Made by a program: the position numbers and the translations under genes. DNA of 64,000 nt, from the NCBI GenBank assembly GCA_022820725.1, contig JAJEFA010000007.1:347215-411214 (forward strand), written 5' to 3'. The notes under the pieces were generated by a model that was given only the letters and a program-made list of their open reading frames with translations, did no database searches and was not told the DNA's origin. This document shows, one piece after another, positions 53,349 to 61,700 of this stretch; the first letter of the stretch is position 1; every line of letters begins with the position of its first letter. The stretch comes from Candidatus Binatia bacterium. GTDB lineage: Bacteria > Desulfobacterota > Binatia > Bin18.

Positions 53349-54695
53349 CTAACGCCCTTGCTCGCTCACCTCAAACACCAGCCGTCCGGCTGCCTCCTGG
53401 GCTTGGATACGGGTCACAACCTCAGGAGGAATATGGAGCAGACGCTCCTCAGGGAATTTCTCTTCCTCCAGGGCCGGTCGTAAAAAAAAGAGGTCGGGGG
53501 AAGACACCTGGGCTTGGGTTTTGACAGAAGAATCAAGATACCACTGTCGGCGCATAAAATCCGGGCTAAAGAAAAGGGCAACCTCCTGGGGCTTCCAGGC
53601 TGTTACCCGGTGACTATCGTTCACAAAATAGGACATCAGGTCATCGGCAATATCCCAATACACGGTAAACAGCGATCCATACCCCCGCTCTCCCAGGGCC
53701 GAATTAAAAACCTCGGCCAGCCTCACCTCGATGTAGCCGAGATTCCCGTCGGGACCGTATTTCTCGATGCGCAGCGGGAAAAAAGAATGTTCTTCCAGCC
53801 AAAACAAGAGCCGCGGTACATAGTAATTGGGCAGCCATTCGGGACGGGCCTGGGCCTCCACAACATAGCACCTGACCCCGCCCTCGGCCGTATAGTACCG
53901 ATAGCTGTCTCCCATGAGCTTAAGCTCAGCCGTCCGCCGCTCTTGAAACTGACCGGTCTGCCCATTCCGTAACATGATGGTAGGCCGCGTATTGGGAAAG
54001 CGCACAGTTTGGTACAGAGTGTCCAGACCCAGCACCCGCCAAGAAAACTCCCAGGCGTCGCGTCCATACGTATCGTCAGGCGTGAACGCCATATTGGGTA
54101 TCTTGCCCTGCCGGCGGCGGGGCACGTCATGACGAACCCGACGCTTGGCCTGCGAGTACCGGAACCGTTCTTCTTTCTTGATAAATTCTTTCCCGGTGCG
54201 ATAACGGATCGAGAGTCGTTGCGAACCTTCTGCGGCGGCGGGAGCAGTACGCTGACTGAGATACCGGTAGATTTCTTCGCCAGGCTTGAGGGCGAGTTCT
54301 GCTCCCACACCTGTCGCGCTTGAGTGATAGGCCAAAAAATTGGTTGTACTGCCCGGGTTGAGAAGCACACCCTGGGTGGAAATCGACGAGAACGCCCTGG
54401 CAAATACGGCTGACCAACGCGGATAGAAGGTAAACTCCATGAGCCGATAGCCCATCTCCTCAGCCGTATAGGGCGGCGTAAAAGGATAGGGTTCAGCCGG
54501 CAGATACGGCACCTGGGGATGGCGAGGGGTGTCAGTCGCGAGGTCCAGCTTCTGCCGTTCCTGCGGTGAGAGGTCTGCGACCGTTTTCCAGGTGCGCTTC
54601 CGAGAGCTGTTAGTCTCTTCAGCAACGGCGGAGAGCGGAGGCCCGAGAGTCAGGATGAGAGCCGCAAGGAGCCAGCAGGACAGGCGCGAGACCAT
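53349..54695 (-). CDS. DUF1329-family exported protein
   Basis: 448 residues with an N-terminal signal peptide (SRLSCWLLAALILTLGPPLS). The body has the DUF1329 layout, β-rich with repeated aromatic/Arg-rich strands such as WEFSWRVLGLDTLYQTVRFP and LEEHSFFPLRIEKYGPDG. DUF1329 proteins are predicted outer-membrane or periplasmic proteins of unknown function. It is single and convergent to the amidase gene, separated by 33 bases. Confidence 0.88.
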   Translation of the reverse strand: MVSRLSCWLLAALILTLGPPLSAVAEETNSSRKRTWKTVADLSPQERQKLDLATDTPRHPQVPYLPAEPYPFTPPYTAEEMGYRLMEFTFYPRWSAVFARAFSSISTQGVLLNPGSTTNFLAYHSSATGVGAELALKPGEEIYRYLSQRTAPAAAEGSQRLSIRYRTGKEFIKKEERFRYSQAKRRVRHDVPRRRQGKIPNMAFTPDDTYGRDAWEFSWRVLGLDTLYQTVRFPNTRPTIMLRNGQTGQFQERRTAELKLMGDSYRYYTAEGGVRCYVVEAQARPEWLPNYYVPRLLFWLEEHSFFPLRIEKYGPDGNLGYIEVRLAEVFNSALGERGYGSLFTVYWDIADDLMSYFVNDSHRVTAWKPQEVALFFSPDFMRRQWYLDSSVKTQAQVSSPDLFFLRPALEEEKFPEERLLHIPPEVVTRIQAQEAAGRLVFEVSEQGR

Positions 54696-54876
54696 AAGGC
54701 GTAATTAAACATACGACGAGAGGATTGCCTAGCTTTTCGCACCGATGGCTGGAAATTTTGAGGGAAGGGTTGGCGGCGTGCTCATTTGACGCAACCTCGG
54801 AACATCAGTTACTCTTGACGCCGCTCACCGCGGCAGAAAGCAGCAATAGCGACAAAACCTGATTGGGAGGTTCAGC

Positions 54877-56625
54877 TTGGCGTCAACCCCTGTCAACGAC
54901 CACATCCGCTACGAACCGGACGAGCAGTGCGCCCCACTCTCGTCCTTCATCGTCGGCGTACAAGGCATTATGCTGGTGCTGCCGCCCGCCATTTCGATCG
55001 TGGTCATCAATGCTCTGGCGGCCGGCCAAGGCGAAGAATACCTCACCTGGGCGGTATTCTCGGCGCTGATCATCGTCGGGATAGTCACCGCGTTGCAAGC
55101 CTCCAGAATAGGTCGATTGGGCGCGGGGCATCTGGTCGTCGTGGGAGTGACGCCCAACTATATCGCATTGTCGGTGCTCGCCCTGAATGAGGGCGGGCCG
55201 GGGATGCTAGCAAGCCTGATGGGCGCGTCTGCGCTCTTTTTCTTTGCGATAGCGACATGGCTTCCGCAACTGCGGCGCGTGATAACGCCGACCGTGTCAG
55301 GCACGGTGCTGATGCTGATAGCCGTGATGGTGCTACCTATCTGTTTGGATCGATTCAGGGAAGTACCGGAGGGTGCACCGGCATTCGCCGGGCCATGCGT
55401 CGCTGCGGTCACGCTGATGGTATCCACGGCGCTTATACTGCGCGCCCCGCCGCGCTGGCGTCCGTGGTCCATGTTGATCGGATTCGTGTCCGGCTGTATG
55501 GCCGCTGCCCTGCTGGGGGTGTATGACCTGGAGCGACTGTACACAGCACCGTGGGTTGGTATTCCCCAAGTCGGTTTCCAAGGGTTGGACCTGACACCGG
55601 CTGCCGGGTTCTGGGCACTGCTGCCGATGTTCCTGATTGTCACCCTGGTGCAGGCAATCAAGGGCATTGGAGACAATGTGGTGATTCAACGGGTGTCGCG
55701 GCGTAGACCGAGGACGACCGATTTCCGGCTGCTACAAGGCTCGCTCTACGCAAATGGGGTGGGCATTTTGCTATCGGGTCTTGCGGGAACGCCCCCCGCA
55801 TCGCCGTATTCGTCATTTACGGCATCGGTCGTGAACATGACGGGGGTCGCCGCGCGCAATGTGGGATACGCCATAGCAGTCATACTTCTGGTACTGGCAT
55901 TGATTCCAAAGTTTACCGGCGCGCTGCTCACAATACCCAGCCCGGTGATGGGCGCATTCCTATTGACTGCTCTCGGGATATTCTTTGTCGAGGGAGTACA
56001 GACTATCACGCGGGACGGACTCGACGCTCAAAAGTCCCTGGTGGTGGGAGTGTCGTTTGCGATTGGCGCTGGGTTGCTGCAGCAGAACATTCTTGAGGAC
56101 GTGCTGGGACATCCGTGGGGAATGCTGCTAGGCAACGGCATAACAGTGGGCGCGGCAACGGCGATTGCGCTCAACGTCTTCCTGAATGTTACCAGTGCAC
56201 GTCCCAAGCGGTTGGAGACTCGACTGGACTTTTCCAACCTGCCCCGAATTGACGCATTCATGCAGGAAGTCGCCGCCGATATGGGCTGGAGCGAGGCAGC
56301 GATCCAGCGGCTGCGTTCGGCGGGCGAGGAGACGCTGTCGAGCCTGTTACAGCCGGACAACAAATATTCCGCGGACAGTGGGACGGACAAGGCACCGCGC
56401 CTGATCATAGCCGCGCGTCCCGCTGGCGGGGCGGTGGAGATGGAATTCGTCTCGGCGCTGGAGGACGAGGAGAACCTGGAGGATCGTCTCGCGTATCTGA
56501 ACGAAGAGGACGAAAGCGTGGATGAGAGGGAGATATCGTTCCGCCTGCTGCGTCATTATGCCTCATCGGTGCGCCACCAGAAATATCAGGGGATGGATAT
56601 CGTTACGGTGCGGGTCGAAATATAA
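54877..56625 (+). CDS. NCS2-like nucleobase permease with C-terminal degenerate GHKL-like domain
   Basis: 582 residues. Residues ~1–435 form an NCS2/uracil-xanthine permease-like membrane domain of ~12–14 hydrophobic segments (SSFIVGVQGIMLVLPPAISI, AGHLVVVGVTPNYIALSVLA, LSGLAGTPPASPYSSFTASV). Residues ~440–582 look like an RsbW-type HATPase/GHKL fold: a helix pattern QRLRSAGEETLSSLL at the N-box position, then the end RLLRHYASSVRHQKYQGMDI. The expected Asn is Ser and the D-x-G box is absent, so ATP binding is doubtful. TTG start at 54877 with a GGGAGG site. Substrate unknown. Neighbours the PKS locus but faces away from it. Confidence 0.82.
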   Translation: MASTPVNDHIRYEPDEQCAPLSSFIVGVQGIMLVLPPAISIVVINALAAGQGEEYLTWAVFSALIIVGIVTALQASRIGRLGAGHLVVVGVTPNYIALSVLALNEGGPGMLASLMGASALFFFAIATWLPQLRRVITPTVSGTVLMLIAVMVLPICLDRFREVPEGAPAFAGPCVAAVTLMVSTALILRAPPRWRPWSMLIGFVSGCMAAALLGVYDLERLYTAPWVGIPQVGFQGLDLTPAAGFWALLPMFLIVTLVQAIKGIGDNVVIQRVSRRRPRTTDFRLLQGSLYANGVGILLSGLAGTPPASPYSSFTASVVNMTGVAARNVGYAIAVILLVLALIPKFTGALLTIPSPVMGAFLLTALGIFFVEGVQTITRDGLDAQKSLVVGVSFAIGAGLLQQNILEDVLGHPWGMLLGNGITVGAATAIALNVFLNVTSARPKRLETRLDFSNLPRIDAFMQEVAADMGWSEAAIQRLRSAGEETLSSLLQPDNKYSADSGTDKAPRLIIAARPAGGAVEMEFVSALEDEENLEDRLAYLNEEDESVDEREISFRLLRHYASSVRHQKYQGMDIVTVRVEI

Positions 56626-56667
56626 CGGAGGCTTGGATTGACGAGCCAACGCAAGGCAAGGATCGAG

Positions 56668-57573
56668 TTACGCAGAGACAATCGGCTCGATGAACTCCAG
56701 CATGGCTTTGACGCATTCCTGCGGCTTTTCCAAAAGAAGAAAGTGCGTCGCGTCAGGCAAGAAGTCGTAATCGACGGTGAAGATATCGCTCAGGTCGAGC
56801 GTCGGCAGGTATGAGTAGGGCAGAGTCGGGTCAGCCCCGATGACTTTGATCGGACAGCGAAGCGACTGAAAGTCCACGAGCACGGCAAAGGGGGTGGCGT
56901 AGTCGATGATCTGCGCCTCATACTCAGGCGGGCAGCATAGTTCATACCCTTCCCCATCCGTACGCTCACGCAGGGTTGTTCTGGCAAAAAGATCGAATAC
57001 CCCCGGCAGCATATGCTTGAAGGTTGGCACGTAGGTAAGAAGCTCCGCCAATTGTTGCGGGGTTTGAAATCGATTCGTGCGCCGGCGGGTCATTTTAGCC
57101 AAACGTATTGCGATATCTTCAAAATCCTTATAGCTACGGCCAGGCTTGCAGAGCGGTGGGTCGAACAGGACGAGGGCGGCAAAGTTGCTGCCCTTGTTGG
57201 GTGACAGTAGCGTCGACAGAGCCGAAATCGAGTGGAACACACCTATTCTGGGCTTCGGTCCATAGTGGCGGTCGAGAGCCTTAAGGATGATGTCGTGGTC
57301 CTGAGCCAATGTTGGAACATTATGGTTTTGGAGATTGCCGACCGGGTTCCAGCCATGGTTTCTGAGGTCGTAGATTATCAGGTCGAAATCGTCGGTCAGG
57401 AGCGACCAGAACGGATAATACAGGTCGATTGCGAGACCGTTGCCGTGGCTCAGAACGAGCCGCGGGCCTGACGGGTTTCCATGTTGCCGCAGCGTAATGA
57501 CGGTGTCGTCGTCCACGCGCACATCGTGCGTAGAAAGCGGCTCAGGTACCTCCCATACAGTTTCTGAAGTCAT
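56668..57573 (-). CDS. alpha/beta hydrolase, possible accessory thioesterase
   Basis: 301 residues, alpha/beta fold. The oxyanion stretch RLVLSHGNGLAIDLYYP precedes the presumed nucleophile in IGVFHSISALS, whose −2 residue is Phe rather than Gly. A likely catalytic His lies in DATHFLLLEKPQEC. It is last in a same-strand set with the PPTase, ACP and PKS genes, so release or editing of the polyketide is a reasonable but unproven role. The ATG at 57573 is preferred to an upstream TTG. Confidence 0.78.
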   Translation of the reverse strand: MTSETVWEVPEPLSTHDVRVDDDTVITLRQHGNPSGPRLVLSHGNGLAIDLYYPFWSLLTDDFDLIIYDLRNHGWNPVGNLQNHNVPTLAQDHDIILKALDRHYGPKPRIGVFHSISALSTLLSPNKGSNFAALVLFDPPLCKPGRSYKDFEDIAIRLAKMTRRRTNRFQTPQQLAELLTYVPTFKHMLPGVFDLFARTTLRERTDGEGYELCCPPEYEAQIIDYATPFAVLVDFQSLRCPIKVIGADPTLPYSYLPTLDLSDIFTVDYDFLPDATHFLLLEKPQECVKAMLEFIEPIVSA

Positions 57574-57617
57574 TGGCAAGTCCCTCGTCTTTCTGACACG
57601 TCACCGTTCAGCCGCTG

Positions 57618-58343
57618 TCATGACTGGTCGCCCAATTGGGACGGGAAAAGCTCGTGCGCGATGGCTGCGGAGAACTCCTCGTTGCCAATGTATTCGACGC
57701 GCCAATGTACTTCCGGCAGCTGTGGGAAGCAAAATATGCTCATCCTCCCCTGATACAAGACTGGCGGCACTTCAAACCGGGATACATCAAAGGAAAAGCC
57801 CATACCAAGAGCCTTGATCAGGGCTTCCTTGATGGTCCAGAGTCTGAAGAATAGCTGAACCCTATCGCATCCACGCACGCATGCAAGGGCGGACTGTTCA
57901 TGAGGACCAAACACGGCTTCACCCAGTTCGTCAAAATCCCTCCGGGCGATGCGCTCCTCCACATCCACGCCCAACCGTCCATGGGGAGCAAAAGCTATCA
58001 AGCCATGCTTTCCACTGTGACTGAGGTTAAATCTGATAGCCGGCGGCGCCTCGTCCACTAGCGCGAACGGCTTCCCGTAGGAGGATGAGCCGAAGCTGAG
58101 GCGTTCATTGCTGCAACCGATTCGGCTGCATAAGACAGCCCGAAGCGCAGCACGACATAGAGCAAACCTGCGACGAGGGCCTGGGAGCGGATAGTGGCGC
58201 CAACGCACCCGTTCTTCCTCGTTCAGCCATAGCGCGGATGACGCCTCACGGCTGGCATGAGGCGTCAGGTCGACATGTATGACAGTGGCGGAGCCGACTT
58301 CACGGAAAGAACTCCACCAGCACCTTGCAGCGGAAGTGGACAT
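57618..58343 (-). CDS. 4'-phosphopantetheinyl transferase (Sfp type)
   Basis: Activates carrier proteins by attaching phosphopantetheine from CoA. 241 residues, in the Sfp range. The motifs are clear: FNLSHSGKHGLIAFA, GRLGVDVEERIARRDFDEL (Mg/CoA Asp-Glu) and FRLWTIKEALIKALGMGFSF. It lies 31 bases downstream of the discrete ACP gene and presumably modifies both that ACP and the PKS-embedded ACP. Confidence 0.93.
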   Translation of the reverse strand: MSTSAARCWWSSFREVGSATVIHVDLTPHASREASSALWLNEEERVRWRHYPLPGPRRRFALCRAALRAVLCSRIGCSNERLSFGSSSYGKPFALVDEAPPAIRFNLSHSGKHGLIAFAPHGRLGVDVEERIARRDFDELGEAVFGPHEQSALACVRGCDRVQLFFRLWTIKEALIKALGMGFSFDVSRFEVPPVLYQGRMSIFCFPQLPEVHWRVEYIGNEEFSAAIAHELFPSQLGDQS

Positions 58344-58374
58344 CAGATGCCGGTTACCTCCGCAGGAGTGGGGG

Positions 58375-58620
58375 TTAAGCGGCGTTGGCTTCCAAGTACG
58401 CGATCAAGTCCCCAATGTTCCGCATCTCCGCGCCCTTTTCAGGAGTGAGTGGGACATTGAACTCCTGTGCGATCACCTTGCCGAATGCCACTATATCCAG
58501 AGAGGAAAGACCGAGGTCAAAAAGGCTCTTGCTCGGGTCCAGCAATTTGCCTATTGGCTGTCCATCGACTTCCAAGTTTTCGTCCGCGAGTTGTTTCAGG
58601 CGTTCTTCAATTGAAGCCAT
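58375..58620 (-). CDS. discrete acyl carrier protein
   Basis: 81-residue carrier protein. LDPSKSLFDLGLSSLDIVAF holds the phosphopantetheine serine in the L-G-x-S-S-L motif. Starts at the ATG at 58620, after GAGGACTGT. It follows the PKS on the same strand after a 106-bp gap. Because the PKS ends after its AT without a following ACP, this ACP may serve its last KS–AT module. It is too diverged from AcpP to call it the fatty-acid ACP. Confidence 0.92.
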   Translation of the reverse strand: MASIEERLKQLADENLEVDGQPIGKLLDPSKSLFDLGLSSLDIVAFGKVIAQEFNVPLTPEKGAEMRNIGDLIAYLEANAA

Positions 58621-58726
58621 AATACAGTCCTCCATTCAGGGGTTTAGAATAATATGGCCAGTATCAATAACAAGTACTCACGTCAATCGAATTTCCTGAA
58701 GCTTTCTCCGTGACACGGCACCTCAA

Positions 58727-61700
58727 TTACACCCAGTGGCGGCGCCGCTGGAACGGATAGCTCGGCAGCGAGATGCGGCGGCGCCACTCCCCGGCGAACA
58801 TGCCCTCAAAGGAAAGCGCCAGTCCCGCCTCGTATGCCCCCGCAACCGCCTCTACAAAACCAGTACCGCCCTCCTCTGAATCCTCGTCGGATGGCCGCAT
58901 CAAGCTCGTAAGCACTAATGGTGAGGAGGCATCTTCCTCTCCGTCCGACGAGTCCGGCCATTCAAGACTCACCTGCGGCCCCAATACCGCGTCAGGGCCA
59001 ATCTCCACCACTGCATCCACTCCCAACTCGGCAAGCGTGGAGACACCTGTGCTGAACACCGCAGTCTCGCGCGCCTGCGTGCGCCAGTACATCCCGTCGA
59101 GTGGACTGTCCGCATCCACAACTCGCCCCGTAACGCCGCTCACCAGAGTCAGGGAGGGCGGCGAGACCACACTCTCTGCAAATGCCGTTTCCAGACCGTT
59201 CAGAGACTGGTTCGGGTCCACTCCCGGCAGCGCCGCCATCAGCGTGCCGCGAGTCAAGGCGAAACGCAATCCCTCCTCCAAGGTGAAGACTCCCGCAGCC
59301 TGCGCCGCGGCAATCTCACCCATGCCATGCCCCAGCGCGACATGTGGGCAAATCCCGACGCTCGCCCACAGTGCCGTCAGCGCACATTCCAGTGCGTAGA
59401 GGGCCGGCTGCGCCCAAGCCGTGTCATTCAAGTCGCCCGTTGCTTCGGCGCATCCGAACATCACATCGAGCAGCGACGCTCCTCTCTCCGTGCGCACCAC
59501 AGCGTCACAGTGGTCCAGAACGGCGCGCACGACCGGCTCGCTGTCGTACAACGCCTCGCCCATGCCAGCCCATTGGCTGCCCTCGCCTGTATACACAAAG
59601 GCAACTCTCGTTGCGGGCTGTGGTGCTGGATTATCAGCCGTAGCATCGGTCTCCGCGAGTTTCGTCAGCCCTGCGCGCAGAGACTGTGCGTTTCGGAACA
59701 CCACACCCGCGCGATGGTCAAAATGGCTGCGTCCAACACTCGCCGCCCACGCCATGTCAGCAAGGACAGGCGCTTCAGTGTCTTCAGGCGACAACGCAGC
59801 AACGCGCTCGTCGAGCCACGAGAGATACTGTCCGGCCTGGGCTCGCAGGGCGCCGTCCGCCTTGCCCGACAACGGCAGGAAACGCGCCGTGCGCTCCGTT
59901 AGTCCGTTCAGAGCCAGCGGCGGGTTCGCAACCGGTTCAGGCAAGGAAACAGGCACCTGCCGCGCGGCGCCCCTAAACGATTGCATGCTAGCGCATGCGT
60001 CATCATCGTCTGTTGCGCTGGCATAGCCTTCTACCACCATATGCGCATTTGTGCCAGAAACGCCGAACGCGCTCACTGCCGCGCGCGGCGGCCGGTCGGG
60101 ATGGAGCGGCCAGTCGGTCTTTTCAGCAGTCACCCGCACGGGCAGTCGGTCCCACTCGATTTGTGGATTCGGATTCTTGAAGTGCAGATGTTTCGGAATG
60201 ACGCCCTGCTTCATCGCCAGCACGGTCTTAATCAGACCGGCCGCGCCCGCTGCCGCCTCCAGATGTCCGATGTTTGACTTTACGGTGCCCAGCAGCAGCG
60301 GGCGGGCGGCGGCGCGCCCTCTACCGTATACCGAGCCGGCGGCGTGTACTTCAATCGCGTCGCCCAATTGGGAGCCCGTCGCGTGGGCTTCGAGATAGTC
60401 CACATCCGCCCCGGTGAGGCCCGCCTGAACAAGCGCCGCCTCCATCACACGCTCCTGTGCCGGGCCGTTCGGGACGGTCAATCCTGCGCTCGCCCCGTTC
60501 TGGTTAACGGCGGAACCCTTGATGACACCCCAGATACGGTCGCCGGCCGCCTCCGCCTCACTCAGCCGCTTCAAAACGACTATTCCACAGCCCTCGCCAC
60601 GCACATAGCCGTCCGCAGACGCATCGAAGGGGCGGCATTGTCCACTTGGCGACAACATTCCCGCATCCATCATGAACCGGGAAACGCCGCGCGACAGCAC
60701 CACCTGCACGCCTCCGGCGAGAGCCAGGTCCACCTCGCCCCGCTGGAGCCCGGCGACGGCTTGATGCACCGCGGCCAATGCCGAGGCGCAGGCCATGTCG
60801 ATGGCCATTGCCGGGCCTTCCAGACCCAGTGCGAATGCCACCCGTCCGACGGTTACGCTTGCGGTTGTGCCGAGGTAGCTGTCCGTCTTGCCGCTGGCTC
60901 TGATCAAACTCTTGTATTCACCGCCGACAACCCCTGCGTACACTCCGGTACGGCTGCCCCGGAGTCCGTCAGGATCGATGCCAGCCTCTTCAAGAGCCTG
61001 CCAACTCGTTTCCAGCATCATCCGCTGTCGTGGGTCCATCAAGCGCGCTTCTATCGGCGCAATGCGAAAGAAGCGCGAGTCGAACCACTCAATGCCCTCA
61101 ACAAACGCGCCGCGCAGGTAGGCTGAATCCTCAGCGTCAGGGTCTCCGACAGCACCACTCCATGGGCCGGTCCCCTGGCGTCCGTTGGTAATCCCGTCAG
61201 TGCCCGAGTCCAACAGATGCCAGTATTCGGAAAGGTCTTTTGCACGAGGGAAGCGGCACGCCATGCCGATTATCGCTATGCCGTCATCCTCGGTGGCGAC
61301 GGACGCGCGGGGTGCCGGTGCGGCCGGCTCGGACATTAAAGTCGCCCCGCCGCTCTCACCAAGTTGACCGAGTTCGTCCGCCAGATAGCGGGCTAAGGTC
61401 GTAATGTCGGGGTAGTCGAAGATAGCCGTATTGGAGACGACATACTCGCCCGCGAATACGCGGTTGAGCCGGTTTCTCAGTTCCACCGCCATCAGCGAGT
61501 CCATTCCCAGATCGAAGAAGCCGACCGAGGTTGAGGGTGGGCTGGGCAGCCGCATCACCGCCTGGAGTTCCTTTTGCAGGAACGATACCAGGATACTCTC
61601 CGCATCAGTTTGCGGCGAGACGCGCAACTGTGCCAACACGTCTTCCGCTGATTCCGACGCTTCGTCAACATCGCTTGCGGATGCGGATAACAGATCCTCC

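Noticed and set aside
59327-61126. long plus-strand frames inside the PKS gene (for example 59327–59902 and 60344–61126)
   Set aside because: They are antisense to a protein with clear KS and AT motifs and have Arg/Ser/Pro-rich shadow composition.
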